From Timonella corticicola (lineage in GTDB: Bacteria; Actinomycetota; Actinomycetes; Actinomycetales; Cellulomonadaceae): DNA of 64,000 nt. The translations under genes and the position numbers were made by a program. This document shows positions 44,039 to 52,437 of this stretch, piece by piece. Within the stretch, counting starts at the first letter, position 1. The number at the start of each line of letters is the position of its first letter. The DNA lies in NCBI RefSeq assembly GCF_042683685.1, contig NZ_JBHUOP010000004.1, forward strand, positions 62,001 to 126,000, written 5' to 3'. The notes under the pieces were generated by a model. That model did no database searches and was not told the DNA's origin. It saw only the letters and a program-made list of their open reading frames with translations.

Positions 44039-44661
44039 TGAACCTCGATCCTGGCTACGGTGAAACGCCGATAACGCCAGATGAGGCTAGCGCACTCACT
44101 CCACTGGCTCGCCGGATCTTTGGTGATCAGCCAAATAAGGCGGAACTGTTTGAGGCTGAGCAGGCTATCGCAGATGAAGTCAGCATCGCACTCCAAAGCC
44201 AAATCGCTGATGGGAAACTTGCTCTAGAGGACCTTCTTGATGATGCTTTTCTACGAGAACTGCATGCGAAACTCTATGGTGACTTATGGACGTGGGCCGG
44301 CGTATATCGACGCCGAGAGTCAAGCATTGGTATCGACCCCGCTAATATCGCAGCTGAAATGCGAGCTGGTTTTGGCAATATAAAGTACCGTTGGGAACAC
44401 GCCAAGGACTGGTCGGCCCGCGAACTGGGCATCGCGATCCATGCTGAAACAGTTCGAATCCATGGTTTTGTCGATGGAAATGGTCGAGCCACACGGCTCC
44501 TTGCCGACCTAGTCTTCCTGGCTGCTCAGGACTCCGATAGCGTTTATGAGAGTTACAACTGGGAAGTCGACAAGAGAAGCTACATAGTGCTTCTGCGGCA
44601 GTATGATGTGAACCGTGATCCCAAACCCTTAGCCGCATTTATTTCCACGATTGCGATGTAA
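44038..44661 (+). CDS. Fic-domain AMP-transferase toxin
   Basis: The 207-residue protein has the catalytic Fic motif HGFVDGNGRATR (His142 to Arg153), which fits HxFx[D/E]GNGRxxR. The N-terminal YGETPITPDEA and ELFEAEQAI segments resemble the mobile mystery protein B type of Fic proteins, often found on mobile DNA. The expected reaction is transfer of AMP from ATP to a hydroxyl of a target protein (gyrase or topoisomerase IV in known cases). It is coupled to the 51-residue antitoxin by start-stop overlap. The module is flanked by boundary repeats 3 and 4. Confidence 0.9.
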   Translation: MNLDPGYGETPITPDEASALTPLARRIFGDQPNKAELFEAEQAIADEVSIALQSQIADGKLALEDLLDDAFLRELHAKLYGDLWTWAGVYRRRESSIGIDPANIAAEMRAGFGNIKYRWEHAKDWSARELGIAIHAETVRIHGFVDGNGRATRLLADLVFLAAQDSDSVYESYNWEVDKRSYIVLLRQYDVNRDPKPLAAFISTIAM

Positions 44662-45058
44662 CGTATCCGGGTGGCGTTACGGTGTCAGTGCGGGTGCTGA
44701 GGATTAGGGATCTCCGGCCCGTTATCCCGCATCGAGAACGTGATACCTATCGACTGCGGAACTCGGTCGAATTCAGGTTCAATGTATAAGTTTTGGTGTC
44801 TTTTTCGGGTTTCGGAAGCCTCTACCTTGCAATACTCCGCTTCGCAACTGAATCTCAGTCCAAATTGCCCCACCTTGATTATCCGACCTGGCGGGGCGTT
44901 TTGTGTGTATTGCTAGGGCATTGTGGAACCGTCCGTCCCGCGTCAGAGTTGGGAGCTCTTCGGGACCTTCTGCCCAAAAGCTTCGGCGTCGCTTGAGTCC
45001 TCAACGGCTAGTCCTTGTTGACCAAAGCTATTGGCCTACGGTCAGTTCTTGCGATGGT
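44662..45058. other. Noncoding gap between Fic module and HNH-GHKL gene
   Basis: It contains boundary repeat 4 and a weak hairpin (GCCCC/GGGGC with GTTTTG, about 44868-44903). No gene was accepted. Confidence 0.5.
44758..44789 (+). repeat. Island boundary repeat 4
   Basis: CGGAACTCGGTCGAATTCAGG then TTCAATGTATAA encodes RNSVEFRFNV-stop. This reproduces the YchF C-terminus and stop with different codons. Confidence 0.65.
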
Positions 45059-46117
45059 ATGACAAACTATCCTAGTGAGTTCAGTCCCGCAACCAAGACA
45101 CGCCTCGCAGGGGAGGCTGGACACGTCTGCTCGGCTCCTTGGTGTGACAAATCGACTACCGCCGCGTCAGACGCACGAAAGTCTGGACTCTCTTCTACCG
45201 CGGAGGCGGCTCATATTAGGGGACGACGCCCTAACAGCGCTCGATATGATTCGACGATGACTGACGCGCAGCGGGCGGATCAGAGCAATGGGATTCATTT
45301 GTGTCGGAGTGATGCGAAACTAATCGATGATGATGAGACTATGTATCCAGTCGTGCTCCTGGAGCAGTGGAAGGCGCGACAGATAAGAAGCGCACGAGCC
45401 GCCCAGCAACATGGGTGGCGTGAAGAGCATATATGCGATCTCATTTCGCATACCACTACTTGGCTCGAATCCGATCCAGCAGGCATCCACGACCACTTGC
45501 GTGCCGCGGGAATGACAAGCGCCTGGTCGTCCATGGTCACTGACGATATTGCTACTCTCCTTGCGGAGCTTGCGCTCAACGCGCATAGTCACGCTGAGTG
45601 TGCGGACATCACTTTGCAGACGTCGGGGCAGGAAGTGCGGTTGTCATACTCCGAGGCAGGCCAACCATTCGGGAGAGCGGAGTTGGAAACCGTCGCGAAT
45701 GGCAACGGGGGACAGACATACCTGAGATACTGGCTTGAGACTTGGGACGCGCACTACCTGTTGTTCAGCGAAACAGCAGAGAATGTCCGAACATGGGTCA
45801 TCCGCAATCGCGCGGTTGCCCCGGATGAGGGCGCTCGATGTGCCGTCGTGTTGCCCAGAAACGGTAGATTTATCACGACGGCCTTTGAAGGCTGCGAAAT
45901 TGTGCAGATTCACTTGAAAGATCGCCTTGCATTTAGTGACATGCCTCAGCTCGTATCGCGTCTAAGAGATGCGGCTGAGATTTGTCCGGTCCTGATCTCG
46001 AGCGACATCAGGCAAAATCTTCGGCTGCTCGAGCTTTGGTTCTCGAAGCATGGCGAAGACGCTACGGAAATATCCTCCTGGGAAGATGCGATCCTTTTCA
46101 AGTCTCTTACTCGCTAA
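45059..46117 (+). CDS. HNH-like nuclease plus GHKL ATPase-like protein
   Basis: The 352-residue protein begins MTNYPSEFSPATK. The N-terminal third resembles HNH endonucleases: a CSAPWC pair, AEAAHIRGRRP, and NGIHLCRSDAKLID followed by W-K. One usual Cys/His is Ser-Asp (CRSDAK), so metal binding may be impaired. The rest has GHKL-type ATPase features: LLAELALNAHSHA (N-box) and SYSEAGQPFG with NGNGG downstream. The combination suggests an ATP-gated nuclease of a defence type, but no described system is matched with confidence. It converges with a PD-(D/E)XK gene. The ATG at 45059 is chosen because the HNH domain starts there. Confidence 0.55.
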   Translation: MTNYPSEFSPATKTRLAGEAGHVCSAPWCDKSTTAASDARKSGLSSTAEAAHIRGRRPNSARYDSTMTDAQRADQSNGIHLCRSDAKLIDDDETMYPVVLLEQWKARQIRSARAAQQHGWREEHICDLISHTTTWLESDPAGIHDHLRAAGMTSAWSSMVTDDIATLLAELALNAHSHAECADITLQTSGQEVRLSYSEAGQPFGRAELETVANGNGGQTYLRYWLETWDAHYLLFSETAENVRTWVIRNRAVAPDEGARCAVVLPRNGRFITTAFEGCEIVQIHLKDRLAFSDMPQLVSRLRDAAEICPVLISSDIRQNLRLLELWFSKHGEDATEISSWEDAILFKSLTR

Positions 46118-46338
46118 GGTACGGGGCTCCACTGCGGGAGAATGGGGAATCCTCCAATATTTAGCAAGTCACTTACCGTCTACTTACATACTTGGGAGCT
46201 TTTTCGTTGCTGACGACTGGAGCAAGTCGGCGGTCTCAGCTTAGGACCGTTCTCGGACCAGCCAGAGGCCCGTCTACGTGTTGCTCAGTGAACGCCTCGC
46301 TGCCTCGTCGCACCCTAAAATAGGTTTGTTAGGAATAA

Positions 46339-47481
46339 TCACAGTTCCGGGTTTGACTCGGAGGCCGAGTACCCTTCCGGCAACGCGGAACAGAGGTATC
46401 TTAGTGCCTCGTCGATCAGGTCTCGAATGTCGACTGCGTCGACTCGGTCGGCCTGAATTTGGCCCGATGCTTCGAACCGTAAGACGCCGTCGCCGACGAA
46501 CCCGGGCTTTACGGATCTCCTCGTTGCGTTTTTAAGGCCATGCTCGACTACGGGGAGCCAGATCTCGTCGTTTGGTGTATTCCGGCCGCCGCCTCCTCGG
46601 AAGGTTATGAACTCACCAAGATCCGGGCGAACTTGCGCGAGGTGGAGATGGAAAGCATCCAGACGGATGGTGGTGTCCATGTACTTCGCTAGAGCCCACG
46701 CTTCGGAGCGCGTTTCTCGGGTTTCGTCCAAACTTGAGAAATCAATGCCCAATCGGAAGTTGATCTGTTGTAGCCCTTCAACCCAGCGTACTTCGGCGAT
46801 CAGGCAGCGGGCCTCATCGCCATTGAGCGCCGCAAATCCCTGAACGAGTGCGAGTCCGCTCGTCCCTGACGAGGTTCCGGCAAGTGACAGCCACCCTTGC
46901 CCATTTAGATCGTGCTTAAGCCGACGTGAGACGAGGATGGCCAAGAACTTTTTCTGGAGTTCGTTGAGCTTGGCTGCCCCGGTAGCTGGGCGGAAGACGG
47001 AGTCGACGACGCTGTCCCATCTCCGCATTGATTGCTCTGCGATTCGTGCAAGAAGCGCCGCATCCTCGTCACGAGATCCTGACCATGCGTGGAACACATC
47101 GGCTAGCGAGTGAAAGCTCCACCGTGGGTAACCATTGACCAGCGTGCTGTCTGCTGCCATGCCGAGTAGGAGCAGGCCACCGTTGGTTGTAGCCTCATAA
47201 CGTAGCCTCTGGTCCTCCGAAAAGTAGTGAGCGACTTTGACCTCGATTGCGACCGTTTCACCCTCAGAAGTCGTGAGTAGAAGGTCAATTGAACCTCGAA
47301 CATGCTTCTTCCGCCTCAGCCTTGCGAATGAACGTTCGCGGTCAGCGGCGACGGGTACCGTGCCGATCAGTTCGCCCCACGGAGTCGGATCGCGGTCGGT
47401 GAGCTCCTGGATTAGGTCGGATACATGAACTTCGGTTGTCAGAATCCTTTCGAACCCCCTCAGTTGGCTTCTTTTCAACAT
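46339..47481 (-). CDS. PD-(D/E)XK nuclease superfamily protein
   Basis: The 380-residue protein has the core GSIDLLLTTSEGETVAIEVKVAH near residues 63-85, giving the D ... ExK pattern of PD-(D/E)XK nucleases. RGSID supplies the metal-binding Asp. The remainder is alpha/beta with no other recognised domain and may bind DNA or a partner. GAGG before the ATG at 47481 supports the start. It converges on the HNH-GHKL gene, with 221 bases between, inside the last module of the ychF island. A restriction or defence function is inference. Confidence 0.65.
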   Translation of the reverse strand: MLKRSQLRGFERILTTEVHVSDLIQELTDRDPTPWGELIGTVPVAADRERSFARLRRKKHVRGSIDLLLTTSEGETVAIEVKVAHYFSEDQRLRYEATTNGGLLLLGMAADSTLVNGYPRWSFHSLADVFHAWSGSRDEDAALLARIAEQSMRRWDSVVDSVFRPATGAAKLNELQKKFLAILVSRRLKHDLNGQGWLSLAGTSSGTSGLALVQGFAALNGDEARCLIAEVRWVEGLQQINFRLGIDFSSLDETRETRSEAWALAKYMDTTIRLDAFHLHLAQVRPDLGEFITFRGGGGRNTPNDEIWLPVVEHGLKNATRRSVKPGFVGDGVLRFEASGQIQADRVDAVDIRDLIDEALRYLCSALPEGYSASESNPEL

Positions 47482-47846
47482 GAGGCCTCTCTATCTTCGT
47501 CTATGCGTTGTCCAAGGCAAGTCTATAGACGTGTGTCCAGATCGAGTCGGAATACGCAGAGGATGATGACAGCCTATTGAGCTTCAGGCCAGAGGTTGGT
47601 ATGCGTGGCGACGTCGTGTAATTCCGGTTCAACGTCTAGGACTATTCCGGGTCGAGATCTCGCACAGAGTTTAACTCTTGGTTGGATGCGACTCGCAGAG
47701 CGATCTCGTATGCGGTTTGCGTGCTTGCCCCCGCGTAGGTCTCCGGGAAGTACTTCGAAGAGCATGATCGACCGCATGATTGTTGGTGCAGCCAATGAAA
47801 TGCTCTCTGCCGCATGAATGTCAGACCAATCTGACTGAGCAGGGCG
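47482..47846. other. Island end region
   Basis: It contains boundary repeat 5 (47610-47639), taken as the right edge of the island. No gene was accepted. Confidence 0.5.
47610..47639 (+). repeat. Island boundary repeat 5 (right edge)
   Basis: GACGTCGTGTAATTCCGG then TTCAACGTCTAG matches DVV-stop-FRFNV-stop. It has the ychF tail and stop again, with one nonsense change and synonymous differences. Confidence 0.65.
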
Positions 47847-48323
47847 TTACGAGGCGCCTAGTATTGTGGCAGCGACTACAGTGCCGTCGCCGTCTAGAAC
47901 GGTTGCGTTGAAGCGGATGGCATCGATGGGTGCGTTTGTGCTCGCTAAACGGAGTTCCTGCGGAGAATCTCCACAGGCTAGCTCGAAAGATTCGGCTGCT
48001 TCCCATGCTCCGTTAGAACTGATGGCGACATTGGCCAGAATTGAGTTCTCGCCGAAGCAAACGACTTTGATTTCTTTTAACGCGGCGGCACTAGACAAGA
48101 ACAACTGTACGCCGTCCCCTTCATTGGGTACTGGGTCTTTGGGTGTCACGGATTGGCCTACAGCGCCAAGATAGTTCTCGCTCGTGCTTTCTTGTTTAAT
48201 GAAGTTATCCGCCTGAGTTTGCCATGCTAGCCAGTCGGGAGTTTCTTCTGAAGCGCATGATGACAGGGTGAGCGCTGATACCACAAGGGGCGCCGCTATG
48301 AAGGACCGTTTGAGTGCGGGCAT
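47847..48323 (-). CDS. Putative lipoprotein of unknown function
   Basis: The 158-residue protein begins MPALKRSFIAAPLVVSALTLSSC, a lipoprotein signal with lipobox LSSC. The mature part (ETPDWLAWQTQADNF to AATILGAS) has two further cysteines that could form a disulfide (VVCFG, ELACG). No family was recognised. The ATG at 48323 has AGGA about ten bases upstream; the ATG at 48332 is too close to that site. It lies just outside the island, on the opposite strand to PhoH2. Confidence 0.65.
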   Translation of the reverse strand: MPALKRSFIAAPLVVSALTLSSCASEETPDWLAWQTQADNFIKQESTSENYLGAVGQSVTPKDPVPNEGDGVQLFLSSAAALKEIKVVCFGENSILANVAISSNGAWEAAESFELACGDSPQELRLASTNAPIDAIRFNATVLDGDGTVVAATILGAS

Positions 48324-48332
48324 TGGCTTCAT

Positions 48333-48618
48333 TTCCTAGATGTGTTGCGATACGGATAGGTCGGTATGTGAGTCCCCTGGAACGCTCTCATCGCAAGACT
48401 GCGCTGTTTCGTGCGCACCGCTCCACACCTCTATCTTAGGGCGATCACGGCCTGTGCCTGTCTTTGCTTGGAGGGTAGAGCATCGTTACAAGTGAGTGAA
48501 CAATGGGACACGGGGCGTTTCGTAGTGACTCAAATCACCTCAATGTGTTTAGTCTCGGTTATGGGGAGGCTCGGGCTTATCCCGAATCCCTGTTTCTAGC
48601 CGATCGAGGGGAAGCAAG
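48333..48618. other. Divergent promoter region lipoprotein/phoH2
   Basis: About 286 bases between divergent genes; no gene or clear hairpin was seen. Confidence 0.5.
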
Positions 48619-50136
48619 ATGGCCAGCATGGCAACGCGTACTCAGCAAGCATCGCAGGTGGCAGCACAGTCTTCGGCGGAAGGCGCTTCACCAAGTAAGC
48701 GAAGTTCCACCACCGCGGATGAGACATCAGCAGCGAGTCCCAGAAGAACCGCCCGGAAAAGCGCGCAGAACCCAGCAGCGAAAACAAAGAAGTCCGCGAC
48801 CACGAGTGTAGAGAACTCGGTTGGTACGCGGACTTTCGTTTTGGACACATCGGTTCTGCTGTCTGACCCGAGGGCGCTGTTGAAGTTTGCTGAACACAAT
48901 GTGGTGTTGCCGATTGTGGTGATCACGGAACTGGAGGCAAAGCGTCATCACCCGGAACTTGGCTATTTTGCGCGCTCTGCCCTGCGGCTCCTTGACCAGA
49001 TCAGAATCGAGCATGGCGGACTTGACCAATCCCTGCCCGTGAACGCTATCGGTGGCACGCTGCGGGTGGAACTCAACCACATCGACCCGCAGGTGCTTCC
49101 GGCGGGGTTCCGGTTGGGTGACGATGACTCTCGAATCCTTGCAGTGGCCGCGAACCTCGCAGCCGAGGACAAGGATGTCACGGTCGTGTCCAAGGATCTA
49201 CCCATGCGGATCAAGGCATCAGCGGTGGGGTTGCAGGCTGAGGAATATCAGGCGGAACTTTCACGGGAGACGGGCTGGACGGGTATCACCTACGCTGAGG
49301 TTCCTGAGCACACCATCAGGGAGATGTGGGAGAACGACTCCGTTGAGCTGACCGCACTGGATGGGCAGTTCGACCAGGACTCGGGGCCGATGCTGTGCCA
49401 TAAGGGTGTGATCATGCATTCACCGAGCGGTAGCGCGCTGGGGCGGGTGACTGCGGATAAGCATGTGCAACTGATTCGTGGCGATCAGGAACTCTTTGGG
49501 CTGCGGGGTAGGTCGGCTGAGCAGAGGGTCGCGATTGATCTGCTTCTCGACGAGTCGGTCGGGATTGTCTCTCTCGGTGGTCGGGCGGGTACAGGTAAGT
49601 CAGCCCTAGCGCTGTGCGCTGGGCTTGAGGCGGTCATGGAGCGTGGACGTCACAAGAAGATCATGGTTTTTCGTCCGCTCTACGCTGTTGGCGGTCAGGA
49701 ACTCGGGTATTTGCCGGGTAGCGAATCGGAGAAGATGAATCCGTGGGCGCAGGCGGTGTATGACACGCTCGGTGCGGTGGTGTCCAAGAACGTAGTGGAC
49801 GAGGTGATCGATCGTGACCTGCTTGAGGTACTTCCCTTGACACACATTCGTGGGCGCTCGCTGCACGATGCCTTCGTGATCGTCGATGAGGCTCAGTCGC
49901 TTGAGCGTAATGTCCTGTTGACGGTGCTCTCGCGTATCGGACAGGGTTCGCGTGTGGTGCTGACTCATGACGTGGCCCAGCGCGATAACCTCCGCGTGGG
50001 CAGGCATGACGGCGTGGTGTCGGTGATCGAGGCGCTCAAAGGGCACCCGCTCTTTGGGCATGTCACGTTGACACGGTCTGAGCGTTCGCCGGTGGCGGCT
50101 CTTGTGACGGACATGCTGGAGACACTCAGCATTTGA
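48619..50136 (+). CDS. PIN-PhoH fusion ATPase (PhoH2)
   Basis: The 505-residue fusion starts with a disordered Ser/Thr/Ala-rich tail (about 1-70). The PIN RNase domain follows (RTFVLDTSVLLSDPRALLKF, later GDDDSRILAVA and VVSKDLPMRIKA, with acidic catalytic residues), then a PhoH RNA helicase-like ATPase with Walker A SLGGRAGTGKSALAL and Walker B FVIVDEAQSLE. In mycobacteria PhoH2 unwinds and cleaves RNA. The ATG at 48619 is preceded by AGGGGAAG. It is the first core gene right of the island. Confidence 0.93.
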   Translation: MASMATRTQQASQVAAQSSAEGASPSKRSSTTADETSAASPRRTARKSAQNPAAKTKKSATTSVENSVGTRTFVLDTSVLLSDPRALLKFAEHNVVLPIVVITELEAKRHHPELGYFARSALRLLDQIRIEHGGLDQSLPVNAIGGTLRVELNHIDPQVLPAGFRLGDDDSRILAVAANLAAEDKDVTVVSKDLPMRIKASAVGLQAEEYQAELSRETGWTGITYAEVPEHTIREMWENDSVELTALDGQFDQDSGPMLCHKGVIMHSPSGSALGRVTADKHVQLIRGDQELFGLRGRSAEQRVAIDLLLDESVGIVSLGGRAGTGKSALALCAGLEAVMERGRHKKIMVFRPLYAVGGQELGYLPGSESEKMNPWAQAVYDTLGAVVSKNVVDEVIDRDLLEVLPLTHIRGRSLHDAFVIVDEAQSLERNVLLTVLSRIGQGSRVVLTHDVAQRDNLRVGRHDGVVSVIEALKGHPLFGHVTLTRSERSPVAALVTDMLETLSI

Positions 50137-50254
50137 GTGGGGTTGTTGTCTATTCCTCGGCGGGTGGTCACCTGCATCAGGTTGCGTGGAACGGTCGATG
50201 GTCATGGGTCTCTGGTCTCACCCGTGTACGTATGTCGCGTGTTACTTTCGTCGC

Positions 50255-50788
50255 ATGTACGCGCATACTTCGAGGTTGGTGATTCGCCGGTTCTCGCCCG
50301 AGGACGCGGTTGCGCTTCATGGGTATCTGTCTCGCCCGGAGGCCGTTCAATTTGAACCGTACGGCCTGCACACCCTCGAGGACTGTTACCGGGTCGCCGC
50401 TGAGCGAGCCAATGATGAGAGGTTCTTGGCCGTGAGCCTTGGCGATGGAACGCTCGTGGATAACCTCTACCTCGCTCCCGAGGGGCCAGAATACTGGAAC
50501 ACCTGGCAGATCGGCTACGTGTTCCATCCTGATCACTGGGGTCAGGGGTATGCGACAGAGTCGCTGTCTGCGTTGCTGGAGGAACTCTTCTCTCACCAGA
50601 TGGCTCATCGTGTTGTCGCCCGGTGTAACCCCCTCAACACACGTTCGTGGCGGCTGCTTGAGCGCGTTGGGTTACGTCGCGAGGCGCATCACCTGGCCGC
50701 TGCCAGCTTCGCCCAGGACATCAATGGTGCTCTCGTGTGGCACGACACCTATGTCTATGCCTTGCTCGACACGGAATGGGATTGCTGA
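50255..50788 (+). CDS. GNAT acetyltransferase (RimJ/RimL type)
   Basis: The 177-residue protein has the acetyl-CoA binding segment IGYVFHPDHWGQGYATESLSALLEELF and the motif NTRSWRLLERVGLRREAH, typical of RimJ/RimL-like N-acetyltransferases. The start is the ATG at 50255; an upstream frame to 50186 has no support. The substrate is unknown. A long hairpin with GACGAGT/ACTCGTC base arms follows. Confidence 0.88.
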   Translation: MYAHTSRLVIRRFSPEDAVALHGYLSRPEAVQFEPYGLHTLEDCYRVAAERANDERFLAVSLGDGTLVDNLYLAPEGPEYWNTWQIGYVFHPDHWGQGYATESLSALLEELFSHQMAHRVVARCNPLNTRSWRLLERVGLRREAHHLAAASFAQDINGALVWHDTYVYALLDTEWDC

Positions 50789-50935
50789 GCGGTCGTTCGG
50801 CAGGAGTGTTCTGGACAACCACCTCGTGATGGCCAAGGGCGCTGTCCGTGAACTTCTGATGTATCGAGGATGGTGTTCGTTGATCTCTGCGCGAACGTTG
50901 CGCAGATCGGCCATTCGGTCTGGAAAGCCCTTTTC

Positions 50936-50987
50936 GACGAGTCGGCTGGTACGCGCGGATATCGCGCGTACCAGCCAACTCGTCGTC
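50936..50987. terminator. Hairpin after the GNAT gene
   Basis: Arms GACGAGT and GGCTGGTACGCGCG are complementary to CGCGCGTACCAGCC and ACTCGTC, with single-base bulges and a five-base loop. The stem base is the TTGACGACGAGT motif variant. Confidence 0.75.
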
Positions 50988-51003
50988 AATAGACATCTAC
51001 GTG

Positions 51004-51051
51004 TTGACGGGAGTCGCACGCTGAACTAATGTACAACCAAATGGTTGTACA
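51004..51051 (+). promoter_or_regulatory. Leaderless arsR promoter with operator over the start codon
   Basis: TTGACG (51004-51009) and TAATGT (51027-51032) are 17 bases apart and place the transcript start at about the ATG at 51041. A perfect palindrome TGTACAACCA-AA-TGGTTGTACA (51030-51051) covers the -10 and the start codon. Confidence 0.7.
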
Positions 51052-51382
51052 AGGTGATGAACTCAGCGACGAGCAGGTGAACCGGATCTTCCGGGCGCTT
51101 GCCGATGCCACGCGACGCGACATCGTGCGCCGCACACTCGTGGAAGAAGCCTCAATCTCAGATCTCGCACAGAGATACGACATGAGTTTCACCGCGGTTC
51201 AAAAGCACATCGTGGTGCTGGAGGCCGCCGACCTCGTCGCCCGAATCCCACGGGGAAGGGAGCGCATCATTCGGGGTAACCCGGAAACCATCCGAAAGGC
51301 CCAGCAACTACTGGGGCACTTTGAACAGATCTGGCGTGGGCGCATCGACCGACTCGACGCACTTCTCGCGGGAGACAACTAA
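51041..51382 (+). CDS. ArsR-family regulator
   Basis: The 113-residue winged-helix repressor has the DNA-binding helices VNRIFRALADATRRDIVRRTL and SISDLAQRYDMSFTAVQKHIVVLEAADLV, with the wing RIPRGRERIIR. The ATG at 51041 fits a leaderless transcript; a start at 51029 would lie inside the -10 hexamer. No cysteine or histidine metal site is evident, so it belongs to the non-metal ArsR proteins that accompany SRPBCC proteins. It is the first gene of a unit with two SRPBCC proteins and probably represses itself. Confidence 0.9.
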   Translation: MVVQGDELSDEQVNRIFRALADATRRDIVRRTLVEEASISDLAQRYDMSFTAVQKHIVVLEAADLVARIPRGRERIIRGNPETIRKAQQLLGHFEQIWRGRIDRLDALLAGDN

Positions 51383-51403
51383 CCCAATCGAAAGGCCAAG
51401 ATC

Positions 51404-52396
51404 ATGCCTATCACCGAAGTCATCACGGACACAGACGCGCTCACACTCACGGTGATCGCGGACTTCACCGTACCCGTGCGTCGCCTCTGGGACGCCTACC
51501 TCGACCCACGAGAAATCGAGCGATTCTGGGGTCCACCAACCTATCCCGCAACGTTCACCCGGCACGACGGTTTCGTCGGCGGCATCACCAACTACTACAT
51601 GACCGGACCTGAAGGTGACCGCAGCGGCGGCTACTGGGAATGGATCGCCGTAGAGGCCCCACATTCGTTTGAGGTGCGTGATGGATTCGCGGGTGAGGAC
51701 GGCGAACCGAATGAGAACATGCCCAGCATGCGTATGACCTTTGAGTTCACCGAGACAGCACTTGGGTCACGCTTGACCACAACCACGCACTTCAATAACC
51801 TCGAAGAACTCGAACAGCTCCAGAAGATGGGCATGGTCGAGGGCATGAGCGCCGCTATGGGGCAAATCGATGCGGTGCTTGAGGATCTCACCTCTTTTGC
51901 TGCGGGCAACGGCACGCGGGTGCAATTGATCGGTGAGGATCAGGTCCGAGTCTCACGCCTCATTCGCGGTACGGTTACGCAGGTATGGCGAGCGCACACC
52001 GAACCGGACCTGCTCCGCCGGTGGCAGTTGGGCCCAGACGGCTGGAGCATGCCGGTCTGTGAGTACGGCGAACAGCCAGGACAGACCTTGCGGACTGAGT
52101 GGCAGAACGACGAGTCAGGAGAGCGGTTCGGCTTCGTAGGGGTGGTCATGGATGCCGTCGCGCCACACCGCCTTGTGGCAACAGAGCGCATGATCTCGCC
52201 GCAGGACCCAGACGGAGAGTCCAGCCCTGAGAGCCTCAATGAACTCACGCTCACATCTGTCGAAGGCGGTACTCTTCTGTCCTACCTGATCACGTATCCG
52301 AACAGTGAGGTCCGGGAAGCTGTACTGGCCACCGGCATGGCTGACGGTATGGAAACGAGTTACCAGCGTCTCGAAAACGAAATCCTCGTACAATGA
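51404..52396 (+). CDS. Tandem SRPBCC (AHSA1-like) domain protein
   Basis: The 330-residue protein has two START-like helix-grip domains. The first covers about 1-150 (FTVPVRRLWDAYLDPREIERFWGPP). The second is about 175-325 (LIRGTVTQVWRAHTEPDLLRRWQLGPDGWSMPVCEYG ... SYLITYPNSEVREAVLATGMADGMETSYQRLE). Such proteins bind hydrophobic ligands or act as Aha1-like factors; the ligand is unknown. It lies 21 bases after arsR and is surely co-transcribed with it. Confidence 0.9.
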   Translation: MPITEVITDTDALTLTVIADFTVPVRRLWDAYLDPREIERFWGPPTYPATFTRHDGFVGGITNYYMTGPEGDRSGGYWEWIAVEAPHSFEVRDGFAGEDGEPNENMPSMRMTFEFTETALGSRLTTTTHFNNLEELEQLQKMGMVEGMSAAMGQIDAVLEDLTSFAAGNGTRVQLIGEDQVRVSRLIRGTVTQVWRAHTEPDLLRRWQLGPDGWSMPVCEYGEQPGQTLRTEWQNDESGERFGFVGVVMDAVAPHRLVATERMISPQDPDGESSPESLNELTLTSVEGGTLLSYLITYPNSEVREAVLATGMADGMETSYQRLENEILVQ

Positions 52397-52437
52397 GTGC
52401 TACCGCATGGTAGGCGGTCCGACCCAAAGGAGTGACA

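Larger units (their letters stand above)
40688..47639. mobile_element. Accessory island inserted at the 3' end of ychF (composite)
   Basis: Seven kilobases between ychF and a lipoprotein gene hold genes of patchy type: amber-broken zinc ribbon, membrane protein, DUF4209/HEPN-like protein, Fic toxin-antitoxin, HNH-GHKL protein and PD-(D/E)XK nuclease. Codon-level variants of the ychF tail occur at 41415-41440, 43713-43736, 44758-44789 and 47610-47639. This is what repeated site-specific insertion that rebuilds the target gene end would leave. No integrase, transposase or phage structural gene is seen, so the elements are either non-autonomous or decayed. Confidence 0.6.

Noticed and set aside
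40688..47639. Integrase, transposase or phage gene in the ychF island
   Set aside because: No frame shows a tyrosine or serine recombinase motif or a DDE transposase; the mobile nature rests on the repeats only.
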